Shown here one piece after another: positions 1-12,358 of a stretch of DNA of 64,000 nucleotides; the stretch's first letter is position 1, and the number at the start of each line of letters is the position of its first letter. The position numbers and the translations under genes were made by a program. Under the pieces are notes generated by a model, which saw only the letters and a program-made list of their open reading frames with translations, was not told the DNA's origin and did not search any database. Source of the stretch: Strix aluco (Eukaryota; Chordata; Aves; Strigiformes; Strigidae); NCBI RefSeq assembly GCF_031877795.1, contig NC_133932.1, positions 24,616,180 to 24,680,179 of the forward strand, given 5' to 3'.

Positions 1-177
1 GCTGTATTCTTCCTTGGTTTAGAAAAATCTGTTTCTAATCTAATACTTTTACACCACAAAATATTCTGTTCTCATCAGAAAATTCTCTTATGATAATGAA
101 CAATATTTCTGTACCTGTGCATGTGTGCATTGTATTTTTAGAATCACATATTGAATTGCTAGAATTATTAACAAATG

Positions 178-217
178 TTATTGATATTTAATATTAATTA
201 ATATTTATTATCAATAA
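178..217. repeat. AT-rich imperfect palindrome
   Basis: The outer arms ttattgata and tatcaataa are reverse complements of each other, and the centre ttaatattaattaatatt is also largely self-complementary. The 40 bases are made almost entirely of A and T. It may be a cruciform-prone or nucleosome-poor site, but such palindromes arise by chance in AT-rich introns. Confidence 0.45.
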
Positions 218-3200
218 ATATTAAACTATTAATAAAAAGAATCCTTATGAATTTATTTGTAATTTACTTGTGCCAGATCCTCAGATTAAAGCCATTATGT
301 GAGAACAATTCTTGCCTTTTCCCCTTAGCTTAAACCTTTCTTAACTTTTAAGATGAGGCAGCTGAGCAGTGTAAACTTTTAATGAAGAACTTCTTAATTA
401 CTTGTGAAGACTCTTAGCTGATGAAAATGGTCATAACTCCCTAAAGTTATCCAATTTAAATAAGGTAGCTGGCTGAATGTGAATGTCTTAAGAAAGTTGC
501 TCTATTAAGTCTTATGAAAAATAATTGAATATTTCCTTTCAGCTAGTATGAAACATTAGTTTAATTAATCAGCCATATGCTACATAGAATTCTGATACAA
601 ACCTGTAAGTGTTTACCAAGATGTGATAGTCTAAGGGTGGCCTAATTATTTCCAGTTCTGCACATAGCTTGAAGTTTTTCCTTTTTGTTACAGGTCTGAA
701 GAATAGGTCTACGTTCTCAAAAGCTTGTCTGTATTTTTCTAAGTAAACATATAATTTTAGATAGTAATTCCCTCTACAAAAGTTAGTTCTCACAGATATA
801 TTAATTTAATGGTAGTTCTCCCATGGTTACTATCCTTACTTATACTCTGATAGCATGAAATGTTTTGTCATTATGAATAACCAAATGAAGAAATAGAATT
901 AAATCACATATCCCTTAAGACGTATTATAGTGAATTTCTACTGTAACTCCAAGGAAAACCTAGAATAAATCAAAATAGTGAAAAAAAAAACAGGCTACTA
1001 ATTTAGTTCTTCATCTTAGGTTGTGGTTTGATGCGGTCACAGTTGCTTTTTTTTCTGATGTCTCTTCCTGAATTCCTCTAGATCACTAGAAAGGAATCAA
1101 TGGGAATTGATCCAATTTGTAGAACACAATTCCAATATTGATAGTAGTTTATATTCATTTGCTTCACCCTGATATTTTATTAATGTTCATTTGCAAAATG
1201 CTGTTCATGCTGTTTCCTCCCAATTTTGTACCCCCAAGCTGCTGCTGATAATGAAAGTCAGAGAAACGTAAGAAATAATGAAGTTATGTATTTTGGAATT
1301 GAATATGGCAACAGATGCTATTTTTGTAGTCAGACATTTTTCAGTAGATGGCTTTAATTTCATATAAAAAGTGACCAGTGTAGAAACTCAGATACATGAG
1401 ATTCCTACAGTAGTAAGAAGTTTTGTCTGTTTAGGTCTTTTCAATTTTTCTTTATGTCCTTCAGGAGTATGGGCCAGGGCATCAATACTGAATCATTTGG
1501 GGACTTTTAAGAATGCATCGTCAATAAAACATGTCATACAGACATACCTCCCTGGTACAAAAGAAGCAATAACTGATGGCATCACTTTCTGTTACCGTTG
1601 GGGGAAAAAAAATCACTGGTGACTTTTGTATGAATAGCAGAGCCATGGTTAAAAGCATGTTTGATACAATTTTGGGGGTTAGGATTGCACAAAGCACTTG
1701 AATGTAAGCAGCTGTGAAAATAAATGTATTTGTCTGGTTTGAGGTGGTATAGGAGCTGAGACAATGAATAACAATAGTAAATATTTAGTGTTTGGATTTC
1801 CTGTTCATTTTGAAGAGTTAAAGATACGTAAATTAAAGGATGAATGATGTTAGTAGCTCCTGCTGCAGTTCAGTAAAATGGAGTAACTTAGAGATTTCAG
1901 TGGAAATTTAATTGGAAAAGGCTCCCCACATTCACATAAATCCTTGGTGCTATCCAACTGCCATTGGACCACCTAAACTTGTTCTGAACTTGTATGATTA
2001 AGCCAAATTCTCTTGCTGCTTTGAAGGTGTTGTCTGTGCTTGGGCTGCGCTGGCTAAACCTGAAACTGTTCCACCAAAACGCTAGACCACACAGTGCTGG
2101 TAAACTTAGCACTCTTCTATCAAATCAAAATAGATGTTTGCTGTTATTTTTTTTAATGACTTCAGGTACTTGCCCAATTTAATGAATGGTGGCTCTGGAA
2201 ATGACTGTAGAAAGAAGGAATGAGGTAATTTTCATCATGATGAGGGGGTTATCCCTCTCAAATGAGGCCTCTCTCAAATGCTTCTGTGAAAGAAAAGTGT
2301 AGTAGCAATTGATAAGGGGTGGCTTGCTCCTTTTTTTCTCTTTGGCAGTCAAAGCTTCACTTCAACCAATTACTGCTTAGGTGTTTTTTAAAGTGTAAGT
2401 TTTATTTCACTGAAAATAGGCTTTTCTGGGCAGCTAGCATATCAGAGACCTTGGTTTATATTCCTCCTACATGATACAATAATTCAACCAAGATGTTCAA
2501 CCTTATTGGAGAGCTGCTTTGAGGGACCTCTCTCTCTGTCAGTTCTGTGAAACCTGTTACAGAGTGATTATGGCATTTCTCTAAGGGATGAGGCACCAAG
2601 TTCAGCCTCTGCTTTCACTCAGACTGAGCTGTAAATTTTTCATACATCAGGTGAATTATTCCAGGTTGCATAATTCATTCCCTTCACTTTTTTTGGCATG
2701 GTGACTAGTTCAAAAAATGTAACGATGTAAAATCATTCATTATGTTTAATAAAGCCAAGTGGAAAATTGCCTTATCCTACAGCATGGTAGTCAGAAGACA
2801 TACGTTATGTCTTAACATTCAGGCCCTTTATCACCCATTCAAGAGCGCCTTCACAGCAGTCTCATGCCGTTTAAGTCAATAGTACTTGTTTCTTTTAACT
2901 TTTAACAGGGACTCCCAAGCAAAGGCAAAGCTGGATCTTGCGACAGAGCTGAAATTAAATTCAGCCCAGTGCAGGGGGCCACAGCCTGAAATGTAGGACT
3001 TGGGCACAGACTTACCGTTCAGTGAAATGGGTAGAATTCACTCACAGCAAGAACTGAACTTCAGCGATCATCGTTAGTGAAAGTAATTTCCAGCCAGAGA
3101 CCATAATTTAACGTTAGTTGAATACTATGTTCGATATCAGGTGGAAAAGTAGAATTTCCCAAAGAAGGAGAGAGTGAATAATGTCTGTGTGGTTTTGGAT

Positions 3201-5002
3201 TGTAAATAACAAGTGCATTGTCACTAACAGATATGTAACTATCAGTAGTGTGAAAAAGAGACTAATCCCCTCATTTCCGTCAGGAGTGATTGAAGCCAAG
3301 ATTTTCATGCCTATATGGCTGCAAGTAGTTGCAGCCTAGTTTTTAAAGCTGCTGCTCTCATGTCCTGTTGGCTGTATTGAATGCACAGCATTTCTGAAAT
3401 GGAGACTGCTCCTATTTAAACTCCTTAGTGAGCCTCACTAAAGGGTATTAGCATTGGTTGTTTTGTGAGGTGTTACGAGGAGGGTGGCCCGTTGCTGGGA
3501 ATGCCATGTCTGAGGGAGTATCTTGGGTAAAAAAGATCAATTCATTATGCAATTATATTTTGCACATGATGTCAGACATTACACTGACACGTGGAACACT
3601 CCAGTAGCTTTCACTGCATCTTCTTCCTTCTTCATCATTTTGAGTAGCGTGTGGTTAAATCTCCTAGAAGGCAATCAATTTTTCAAAATTATGATCAGCA
3701 GGTTCATTGCTTGAAATCTTGTCCTGAGCTTTCTGTGGTCAATTACAAACATTTGCCCTAAAAAAAGTAGGCACAGCCTCTATCTTTTAATTTAATAAAA
3801 AGTCCCGTCCTTCTGTCCTTTACTGCTGTAATTTAAAACTCTGACCCAATCAACCCTTGAATGCAAATAAGTGAGCAATCTGGAGAAGCAGAATGTTGAT
3901 CCAGTCACTCTACAGCCATTTCAGAGCAGATTTTAAAGATGTACGTGATGTTGGCGTTAGTGAGCCAGCAAAGATGAATGGACCAATAAATGAACATATT
4001 TCACTTTTTTCATCTACCGAGATGAATCACCATCTTGGTGTTTGGTTGTTTTTTGTTGTTTGGTCTTTTATTTTCTTAATTTGTACAACAGTATTTTAAA
4101 AGGCATGCTACCAATTCTTTAATTGATGTTTTTAAAGAAATCTTTTTTCCAGTAAGTCCCCTTAAGTGAACTGGTCTTGAGGATTTTGGTTTTCTTTTTG
4201 ATTTTGTAATTTTTGTAATTCATTAAAAAGATTTCAATTTGTAAGGATGCTGTCTCTATAAGATTGTTTTTAAAAAAAAAAAAAAGGAGAATGTGAATGT
4301 TTGGCATGACATTTTAAAAATTAGATTGACAGAGCTAGCAAAATTAAGCATCCAGAAAAAATATCCACTTATGTTTTTTTCTAGTTTAATTTCATACATA
4401 GTTGCTTTTGGTGTTTTGTGAAACTTCAGAATGATTTTTAGCAGCATGTGCATTTTATTGAAAAGGAACAGTTACTTTCAGTCATTATAGAAATCCAGAA
4501 TATGTCTCTGTGTGAAGGAGCAAAACATATATTTCATATTCAGGGCCTTTACAATGATTAATAAATTATCTGACACCTGTCAACGGGAAAAAGAAATAAG
4601 CAGCCTATTGTTGTGGTAGTGATATTCTTGCAAAGAGATTTGCTTCTTGCAGTTTTTTCTAAACAAAATATGAATATTTCTTTTTAGGTGTTATCTGTGG
4701 GACAGTGCACTATCAAAAGTAAATTAAAAATAGAATTTAAGTTTAATAAACAGTTTTGCAGTAAGCTGTACAGACAAGAGTAAAAAGATCTAGTGATATT
4801 GACAACAAATTCCTTTGGGTTGTGCTGTTTTGTTTTCAGAGCCACTGGGATTTTTATTTTATTTTTTGCTTTGAATTATTTAGTTCATTATTATGAGTTA
4901 TCTTCACAGTGCTTTGTGGTGTTTTGATCAGCAATTTATCTTGGGGTCTTAAAGCACATGTTCATTTATGTCTTTAGCTGGCCAGCTGCCTTGCTTTTTT
5001 CC

Positions 5003-5017
5003 TTTTTTTTTTTTTTT
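5003..5017. repeat. Poly-T tract (T15)
   Basis: A run of 15 T residues, preceded by a separate T6 run, lies about 100 bases upstream of the GC-rich block. It is a simple repeat with no associated retrocopy that I can see. Confidence 0.8.
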
Positions 5018-5109
5018 ACATGACATTAAAATTGAGTGTTTCCTTGCAAGCATCTTTCAAGTCAAAAAATGCATCTTACTCATGATGCTAAACTGTTGCC
5101 TTTTCACAG

Positions 5110-5654
5110 TAGAGGGGGTCTACTCCTTTCCCCTGCTCCATCTTCCAGAAGAGGTAGAGCAGCCCCCCCGTGCTTGCCAAGACACAGTCATCCCCCCTCC
5201 TCCTCCCCACAAAGAGGTGAAGTCCCCTGAGACTGTAATTGCCAGGAGATGAAGCGATGATGGGGAGTGATCACAGTCAATAGCTTTGATTAACAATAAG
5301 GTGGAAAATTAGCAATGCTAGCAGCTCCCCTGCCTTCCCATCCCCATATGCTCGCCACAGCCTGTGCTGGCTGGTTGGCAGGGTGGCCACCGTGCCTGGC
5401 GGGCTGCAGAGCGAGGCGTGGAGTGGGCAGAGAGGGACAACAGGCAGCATTTTGGGGACCCCAGGCAATGCTCCCGGACACCTTTCACTGGGTGCCACCA
5501 TGCAGGCAGGGGAAGGACAAAGTGTGCCGTGTGTTGGCACTGTGGCTCTGGCTGTCATGTGTGGATTTAATTGTGTCTGGACGTGTTGTGATCGAAATGG
5601 CAACTACTGTTACTCCTGTGACCCCATCAGCAGCTCTGGTGTTGTTTCCGACAG
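5110..5654 (+). other. GC-rich block with open frame running into the ROBO1 exon
   Basis: A GC-rich stretch sits between AT-rich flanks and abuts the ROBO1 exon. The exon's reading frame stays open upstream from an ATG at 5315, about 113 codons without a stop, with further in-frame ATGs including one at 5597. A hydrophobic run rich in Leu, Trp, Ile and Val is encoded at about 5531-5578. This could be an alternative first exon, a conserved regulatory block, or simply an open frame favoured by GC content. The standard splice acceptor at 5654 argues that most transcripts do not use it. Confidence 0.25.
5630..5654 (+). other. 3' splice acceptor of the ROBO1 exon
   Basis: A moderately pyrimidine-rich stretch (gtgttgtttccgacag) ends in CAG at 5652-5654, immediately before the ROBO1 codons. 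Using this site, the first Asp codon is split g|ac, which gives the exon length a multiple of three. A nearby alternative acceptor is the cag ending around 5632. It would add about 22 bases and break the frame unless the upstream exon compensates. Confidence 0.65.
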
Positions 5655-5738
5655 ACTCCGAAGACCTAGAGAGGGGGAACGACAGCGGGACACCACTCCC
5701 CACCTCTGATAATGGTGACAATTCGCTGGGCTACACAG
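5655..5738 (+). CDS. ROBO1: ROBO1 internal coding exon (linker before Ig domain 1)
   Basis: ROBO1 is a single-pass neuronal receptor for SLIT ligands that steers axons and migrating cells. Its ectodomain has five Ig and three fibronectin III domains. This exon encodes only the acidic, Ser/Thr/Pro-rich linker between the signal peptide and Ig1 of the long isoform. Read in phase 1, it gives [10 protein letters not shown], then T-P-L-P-T-S-D-N, and ends DNSLGYT plus the first base of a Gly codon. This matches, from memory, the mammalian ROBO1 linker that runs directly into the Ig1 exon. Substitutions are conservative (for example Leu for Val after ED). The exon is flanked by AG at 5653-5654 and GT at 5739-5740. 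Its 84 bases are a multiple of three, so both ends have phase 1. ROBO2 lacks this linker as I recall it, which favours ROBO1. The exon number depends on the transcript. The signal-peptide exon and Ig1 exon must lie outside the window. Confidence 0.86.
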
Positions 5739-5746
5739 GTAGAGTG
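5739..5746 (+). other. 5' splice donor of the ROBO1 exon
   Basis: The exon ends ctacacag and is followed by gtagagtg, a good CAG|GTAGAG-type donor. The split Gly codon (g|gt) fits the known protein, in which this linker is followed by Gly-Ser and then the first Ig domain. Without splicing, the frame continues only about 14 codons into the intron before a stop. Confidence 0.8.
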
Positions 5747-7269
5747 CATCTTTCCAAAATATTCCTGACTGCCTACTTCTGATACTTTCCACCTACCTCT
5801 GCCATTACCACCTGTACATGGTTTCTTAATCATCTTTGCCAACTGGCTATCTTTCACCATCACCCTCGAAGTTCAACATTGTTAGTACTGTTGGGAAATA
5901 TTGTTTTGCCTTTTAACTAACCAAGATTACTGTCTTTTTGTGTGTGTTAATACATTTAATTTACTGAAATGTTTAAAGTAATTTTCTGTTTTTGAAACAC
6001 TGCACACATTATTTTCCTTCAAACTGCATATATTAGTGCATGAGGCAATATATCATCTCAGAGAAGTTTTTCCAAATACCAAAGGCAAGGAATTTTCCAT
6101 ATGTTTATCTTGTTGGTTTTTTGGCTTTTTTTGCTTTGTTTCCGTTATAAACAAAAGTAAAAATATAATGCAGCAGGGAAAAAAAATCCAGATGAAACTA
6201 AAGTGTGATTGGAGAACAATCTGTTTCATTGACTTCTGCTTTGCATAAACTAGAGAAATTTGTCTCTAGGCCAAATAAAAAAAGCCACGGACAAGCAGCA
6301 CCATACGGTGTGTTGCAGCAGTGATCTCTGAGGGACCTAATTCTGTGGCTCCTGTGCACACTGAAATGATACCCAGCTCCAGAGGTAACGCCACCAACCA
6401 TAGCCTGGGCTCAGCTACAGACTCCCTGAGCCTAGGGTTTTCATGAGCTACTGGTGGTCCAGTACAGTGGATCTAAATAACTTCTAGGTTGTAAAGGTAA
6501 GTGTTAATTCTTCTGGTGGTAGCAGCTTTTGGGAAGGGAAGGAGGGAGAATGAGTTGGACATTTAACGGGAAGATGTTCTTGAAATACTTTATTGATGGG
6601 TTACTAGTGCTACTACTGCTCACATTGTGTAAAACTGCATACAGTCAAGTTATTAACAAGTCTGTGAATCAGATATTCATAACTAAGACAGTCTTACAGG
6701 ATACAAGAAGAGGAGAGGCAAGTGTAACAGAGAGGGATTAATTTCTTGTCCATTCATAAAACTTCAAGTCTGTTATACACCACTTACAATGATTGCAGCT
6801 TTCATCGCCTACCCCTCGCAATCATCCCTGCATGTGGTTTAAAACCTTGACACATAATTTTATTCCAGTTTAAAATACTTTTTTTTTGAAAGGTAAAAAA
6901 GCAAAGCAATATAAATTTCCCCTCAGTCAAGAAGATAGATGCCTTCTTAGTGTGAACCCCGCTGCATGTGGATTATTTAGACTTTTCTATCTTCTGAATA
7001 TTTCTATTGATTTTTTTTCTAAATTTTGAACCTATGCTCTGAGTTTGGCACATCTACTCTCCCTGATGCATATGGGATCATCATACTGAGAAAATGAAAA
7101 TTAATATAGCTTAAAGAATGCTGTTTTGAACTTACTCTAAGTTGGATTTTTGCTTTTAGAAAACAGGTCTGGGAGTGGTGATCCTTGGGTCTTGTGTTTA
7201 AACAGCCACTAATTTACTTGGGACCACGAGTCAGACTCTATTATTAATAAAGTTGCTTAATTTTACCTA

Positions 7270-7910
7270 GAGAGGAGCAACCAGTTCCCCTCCAACCCCC
7301 TCGCCCCTCCCTGGCCTGGGGTTGGTGCCTGACAGGCAGATTCTCGTGACAGCCTCACATCTGCCCACGGAGGTGGGAGAGGGGGCCCTGCACGTGCCCT
7401 CCATAAGCCCCCTTAGCTACAGGAGTAGTGGGGGGTAAGAATTCAGGGAGAGACACCATCACCTTTTCCTGGTGGTGTGTTTTGGAGAGAGGCTGGAGGC
7501 TTGGCGCAGGACCCCCCATGGCAAGCGTGCCGGGTGGGTGATGGCAGGCAGAGGGTGCAAGGGCTGCAGGCAGTGCTGCTCCGCAGCAGAGACTTTGCCC
7601 CTGCCTTTCAGGGCAGTATTTAAGGCATATGAGGCAGTGTTTAAGACAGTAGCTCCCTCCTGAGTGTGGGATTGTGGGATGGCTTCCCAAGCAGAGCACA
7701 GACCCTTCTGCGTCTGTCCACCTATGAGGACCCTTGGTATCATGGCGCACACGTGCATCGGGGCGTTGCGTCCAAGGACAGGCCTCTGTGGGGTATTGCA
7801 GCTGTTTCACCTGCCTCTCAGAGACATGTGGGGTCATTTGGGAAGACTGACAAAATCAAACCCTTATCTAGTTCCCCAGAGGCTCCGGATCGTAACTCCG
7901 GGCTTTATTT
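7270..7910. other. GC- and CpG-richer block of unknown function
   Basis: This stretch of roughly 640 bases is clearly GC-richer than its surroundings. CpG dinucleotides cluster at about 7730-7910, for example in the cacacgtgcatcggggcg segment. Open frames occur on both strands (minus 7355-7837, 160 codons; plus 7666-7989, 107 codons), but their sequences resemble no family I know. GC-rich DNA has fewer stop codons, so these frames are weak evidence. It may be an intronic CpG island, an enhancer or an unrecognised repeat. Confidence 0.3.
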
Positions 7911-10228
7911 TAATAGATGTTTTCCAAGCAAGCAGAGAAGTCAGGATCAAGTTAGAAGCAAACACAAGCTGAACAAAAATGAAAACTGAGAAGATGGCTG
8001 GTTTTGTTTAGTTGGATTTTTTTCTGCCACTATTTGAATGAGCACTGAATGAAGGAAAGACCAAATTTTTCATGTTTAAAGATTTAATGATCCAGTATTT
8101 TTTCTCCTCTATGTAATACTAATCAGTAGCACTATGTGTATACCTTGGTTTATATGGAAAAGCCCTGAGGTAGTTATTAAAATTAATCCAACAGGTTTCT
8201 ATAGTAATCAGTAAGGATTTTTTAAAAATAACATTAACTGTAATACAATCTTATAGGTAAAGTTACATTTTTTTTCTAACTTATGGGCCCATTTATGTGG
8301 GCCTAATATGGAGTTCCTGGATTTTATAGAAGTATTCTTAGATCATTTTTTATTATCTCTTACCTATAGAATTTCATTCTCCAAAAGAAAACCATTCCAG
8401 AAGCTTGTTTGTACAGAAAATTCTCTGACTCATTCCCAAAATCACTCAGATAAAGTCTACGATGTCTGAATCCATGGGCAAAAAAATCAATAGTTTATTT
8501 TTTAATCCTGTGTTTATCTTCAGGTGGTGTCTGAGTGGACAAAACCAAGCAAGCTAATAACTGCTGTCATACAGTAGGATCATAAATTTTTACTCACACT
8601 AAGAGCAGTAATACATCTGTGGGACACATCTTCCTTTCAGTTCCATATAAGTTTAGCTGCAAGGTAAATAAGGAAAGCATTTGCTAGTATGGGAAATTTC
8701 AGGGTTAAAGATTATTATTTTTCCTACATATTTTTCTTTCCATATATGTTTTTCAGGATTAATATATGCAGCTGTTTCATACTGTTCTTAAGTGGAGGTA
8801 CATGACTCCTAGAGGGTGTTTCAGTGTGTTCTCTCCTAAAATCCACTTTAAATCTATTCCATTAGATTCTGTTGTCTTCACTGTGGATGTGAACACTTGC
8901 TTTGAGAAGTAACTTCGTACCAAACAGGAAACACATCGGTTTCAGGGGGAGAGAGGAGTTGCTAGCCCAAGCTATTTCAGATAAAGATTGAAGTTGTTGT
9001 TATATTTTAAGACCGCTATTATGGGAAAATGATGAACTTGTATTTGACTTTTCATGATCCTTGGTATGTTACAGGACCAAACTAGATTTTTTTGTCTCCA
9101 TAATCAATATATTAATGGGGTATCCAATAGATTGTTGCACTCATCGGGTTTTTATTATCAAAATAATTATTATTAGCTATTAACTGTAGACCCAAATGGA
9201 GAGGCTGTATACACATCTATATTAAAGATGATCACTTCTGGAAAGTATTTGTAATGTAAATAAATAAGGGCTGGATATATAACAAGTCAAAAAAGGTAGT
9301 TCAGTTGCTGAGGATTGTTCCAGATGCATGACATTGATGTTAGACTGAAGGAGCTTATAGGAAGGTTTTCTCTCTCATATTTGATATGAGAGAAATGTTA
9401 AGAATAAAAAACATCTAAAAGCTGATGTGACCACATAGGTAGCATATTAAAGATTGTAGATATATCTGGATTGATTCAGCAAAGAATTTAAGGTTAAAAA
9501 AACCCCAAAACTTTTAACTATAACTCTGTCAGTTTAAAGAAATGAGTGAGGAAGATTATCTTGTCTACATCTTCACAGAAGACCAATTCTACTCTGTCAA
9601 GGCCAGATTGGAAAATAATTGCATAGTTAAGATGTGTAATACTAAAAATTTAAATTACTATTTTAACTATGTGTATAAAGAACAGGCCAGGTCACAGTGA
9701 CATTCAATAGGATAAAAGCATATGATTTAGATAGTTTGTGTTGTATTTAATTTGCCCTAGGGAAGACATCAAAAGTAGTTTTCTGATATGCTCTATACCT
9801 ATGCCTGTTTCCCTTTCTACAGACTTTAAGGGAACTTCAAGTGACTAACAGTAATGTAGATACCTAAAAATGATTGCAAGTAATCCCACCTCTCCATCAG
9901 TTTGGATCAAAGTTCTGAAAGCAGAACTAGATGATAGGAGTGTGCCCAGAGAATATTAATGAAATCTTTTCTGATCACCAAAGGAAGGCAGGGGAATGGA
10001 AGATTCATGTAGGAATTCAGTTCTTCGTCAAGTTTAGGCTGTGGAGATGTCAGACAAAGGCTATTGTTTGGACAGTTATTTTGGAGTGCTATGAAACCCT
10101 TAAGTTATCCATATTATTTTTTTCATTAAAGCCCTGAAGATAAGTACAGGGACAAACAGAAAAGGAAGGAAAGTGAGAAAAAAGAGCTAGGAGAGCTCCC
10201 ACTGTATATCAGAGGAGAAATATGGAAA
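7911..10228. other. Intronic stretch without recognisable gene
   Basis: This is AT-rich sequence. A perfect 10-bp hairpin is present at 9371-9393. No transposable element, RNA gene or plausible exon was recognised here. Confidence 0.5.
9371..9393. repeat. Short perfect inverted repeat
   Basis: The arms tctctcatat and atatgagaga are exact reverse complements around a 3-base loop (ttg). It is too short and too AT-rich to call a microRNA precursor, and no pairing extends beyond the 10-bp stem. Confidence 0.5.
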
Positions 10229-10330
10229 ATCATAGATCATAGAATGGTTTGGGTTGGAAGGGACCTTAAAGGTCATCTAGTTCCAACCCCCCTGCCATGG
10301 GCAGGGACACCTTCCGCTACACCAGGTTGC
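10229..10330 (-). mobile_element. CR1 LINE 3' tail fragment (minus strand)
   Basis: The segment reads, on the plus strand, atcatagaatggtttggg followed by the ggaagggacc, ccatgggcagg and accaggttgc blocks. These are the reverse complement of the 3' end of avian CR1 retrotransposons. Only about 100 bases remain, consistent with the strong 5' truncation usual for CR1 insertions. It is very similar to the overlapping part of the plus-strand copy at 20297-20459, with about ten differences per hundred bases by eye, so both probably belong to one or closely related subfamilies. Confidence 0.93.
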
Positions 10331-12337
10331 AAATAAGATACTGGAGGAACTCGGGAGGTGGAGAATTTGGAAAAAAGCTCATAGAAGGATGGACTTTAAA
10401 TAACATCAGGACTTCTAAGAGAAGAGCTTGTGGTTAGTGGTCAAATGGAGCAGATGATGTGCTGAATGATGTCCCCTAGTGCCCAAGGAGCTTTGAGAGC
10501 CACAACCCTGCAGCAGGGAGTGAGGAAACCTGACAAAGAGCATAGTTTTAGTCAAGACAGTTTTATCCTACTAAACATACTTTTCTGTTTAATATTTACC
10601 TGTTAGAGCAGATTTTCAGGAAAAGAGTAATTAGTATTTCCACATCAGATTTCATATGTGGTTTGCCAGCCTGATAAGTAAAGTAACTCTTCACTCTTAG
10701 CTCATGTGCTTCTTTTTTCCTCCCCAAAATAGTGCAAGGGCAGTAAGCGTCAAGTATGAGCCTCAGTTATTTTCCACATAATCAGTGGCTGCAGAATAAT
10801 CTCTAAGATTGCATTGTGCTCTGTTGTTGAAGTGTGCACATGCATTATATTCCAGGAAGTAGCACATTTCCTGTTAAATCAACTGTGACATAAATATCGG
10901 GGATCATTTAACAGATCACAGAGTATTGCTTGTGTTACAGAGACCAGAATGATGGCTTGTTAAATTAACACTATATAGTCAAACATTTGCAGACAAGGAT
11001 CACCACTTCTCATTAAGTATATTCATGGCTTTTTAAGGGAATCTTTCCAAATAAACTTTTTCATTCATAGTTTTCTCAAAAGACTCTTCCAGTATGCCAA
11101 GAAATCCTGTGGTTCCCACTTGTGACTCAAAGATAGCTGTCGATTATTTTTTTCCCCCGATTTTAATCACGAAATCATTGCGGTGATGTTATTTTGTATG
11201 ACAAGGGATCCCATCTCTCATTACCTTTCTTTTTTACTACTATGTTCTTATGTGATCAGGAGAATTGTTCATAGTGGATCACTACTTGTCCTGTGTCAAA
11301 AAAGACAGACTGCCCGTGGTATGCCTTTCAAGAAATGAAGGGGAAATCTCTCTTCATTACATGGCTGTTTCTGAGACATTTCTTTTTCTATTATTCTAGT
11401 AATTTTACATGGGTTATCCTATGTATTATAGAGTGCTTGTTTTGAAAAGTGGTAGTTCTCAAAACACATTAAAGAAAATACTTCTAAGACTTCTTTGACA
11501 TCAGAGGTGGAAATCTACAGTAATGCTTATCCTGTGAGAAATGGAGTATTTTTCAGCCATTTCTTTTCTGACAGATTAGTAGAGGTAGTAAATGCACATA
11601 CAGATTCTGTGGCTGAGGAGAAGAGGTGAGAGGAGAAAAAGCTATGATATACAACAGGATGGCAATAAGAATGTTGTAAAGAAATAGTTGCTCTTTTATT
11701 TAACATTCCTTCTAAATTATTATTTAAGGATTAGTTGGAAAGAATGAACAATATTGGGAAAAAACACATGGAATTAAAGCAGAATTTGGTTAATGGGATG
11801 CAGACAGTGGTGAATGAAGATGTACGTTGTAGAGTTTGGATATTTTGGGTTGTAATTTCAGATGTGAAGCAGGTAGGTAGCGATGTCTGAACGAAACAAA
11901 GATCTTGTTTCCGTACAAGGATTCAAAGTAAGCTATCGGCATGTCTCATATTGCACTGAGTTCATCATGTCCAACAAGCTGCAGAGAAAAACAAACACTT
12001 GTTGGCACTGCAGAACCAATAGATTTCTGACAGAGCTGAATGAATCACTAGATTAGATAGCAGCAACATTAATTTAATTGCAGTTACAGAATCCTTATTA
12101 CTAGGGGTAATATACAGTAGAATTCTGCTTGACTTTTACATCTCGGGATACATGCAAAGCTAGCAGTTAAGACCATTTTCATAGTCTTTTTTAAAACTTG
12201 CCAACTGAGCAAGCGTGCTCTTGAGTCACTGGGAGAATGAACACAGAGCCCCGTGATACCAATTTTACAAAGTTACTTCTTAGAGTACATCTGCACTCTA
12301 AATCCAGGAACAGATGGATACTGTTATGCTTATTTGG

Positions 12338-12358
12338 AAAAAAAAAAAAAAAAAAAAA
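12338..12358. repeat. Poly-A tract (A21)
   Basis: This is an uninterrupted run of 21 A. No upstream sequence resembling a processed transcript or a polyadenylation signal is evident, so it is listed only as a simple repeat. Confidence 0.85.

Larger units (their letters stand above)
1..5654 (+). other. ROBO1 upstream intron (3' part)
   Basis: This is AT-rich non-coding sequence preceding the ROBO1 exon. Short open frames of 60-94 codons occur on both strands, but none has a recognisable domain or supporting splice signals. It includes an AT palindrome near 178-217 and a T15 tract at 5003-5017. From about 5110 the composition changes sharply to GC-rich. I see no transposable element in it that I can name. 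Confidence 0.6.

Noticed and set aside
6789..6830. ATG-ATT-GCA start considered as the alternative ROBO1 (DUTT1) first exon
   Set aside because: Only the first three residues fit; the following residues do not match and there is no suitable donor.
7355..7837. 160-codon minus-strand frame in the GC-rich block
   Set aside because: Pro/His/Gly-rich translation, overlapping frames on the other strand are equally open, and GC-rich DNA has few stops.
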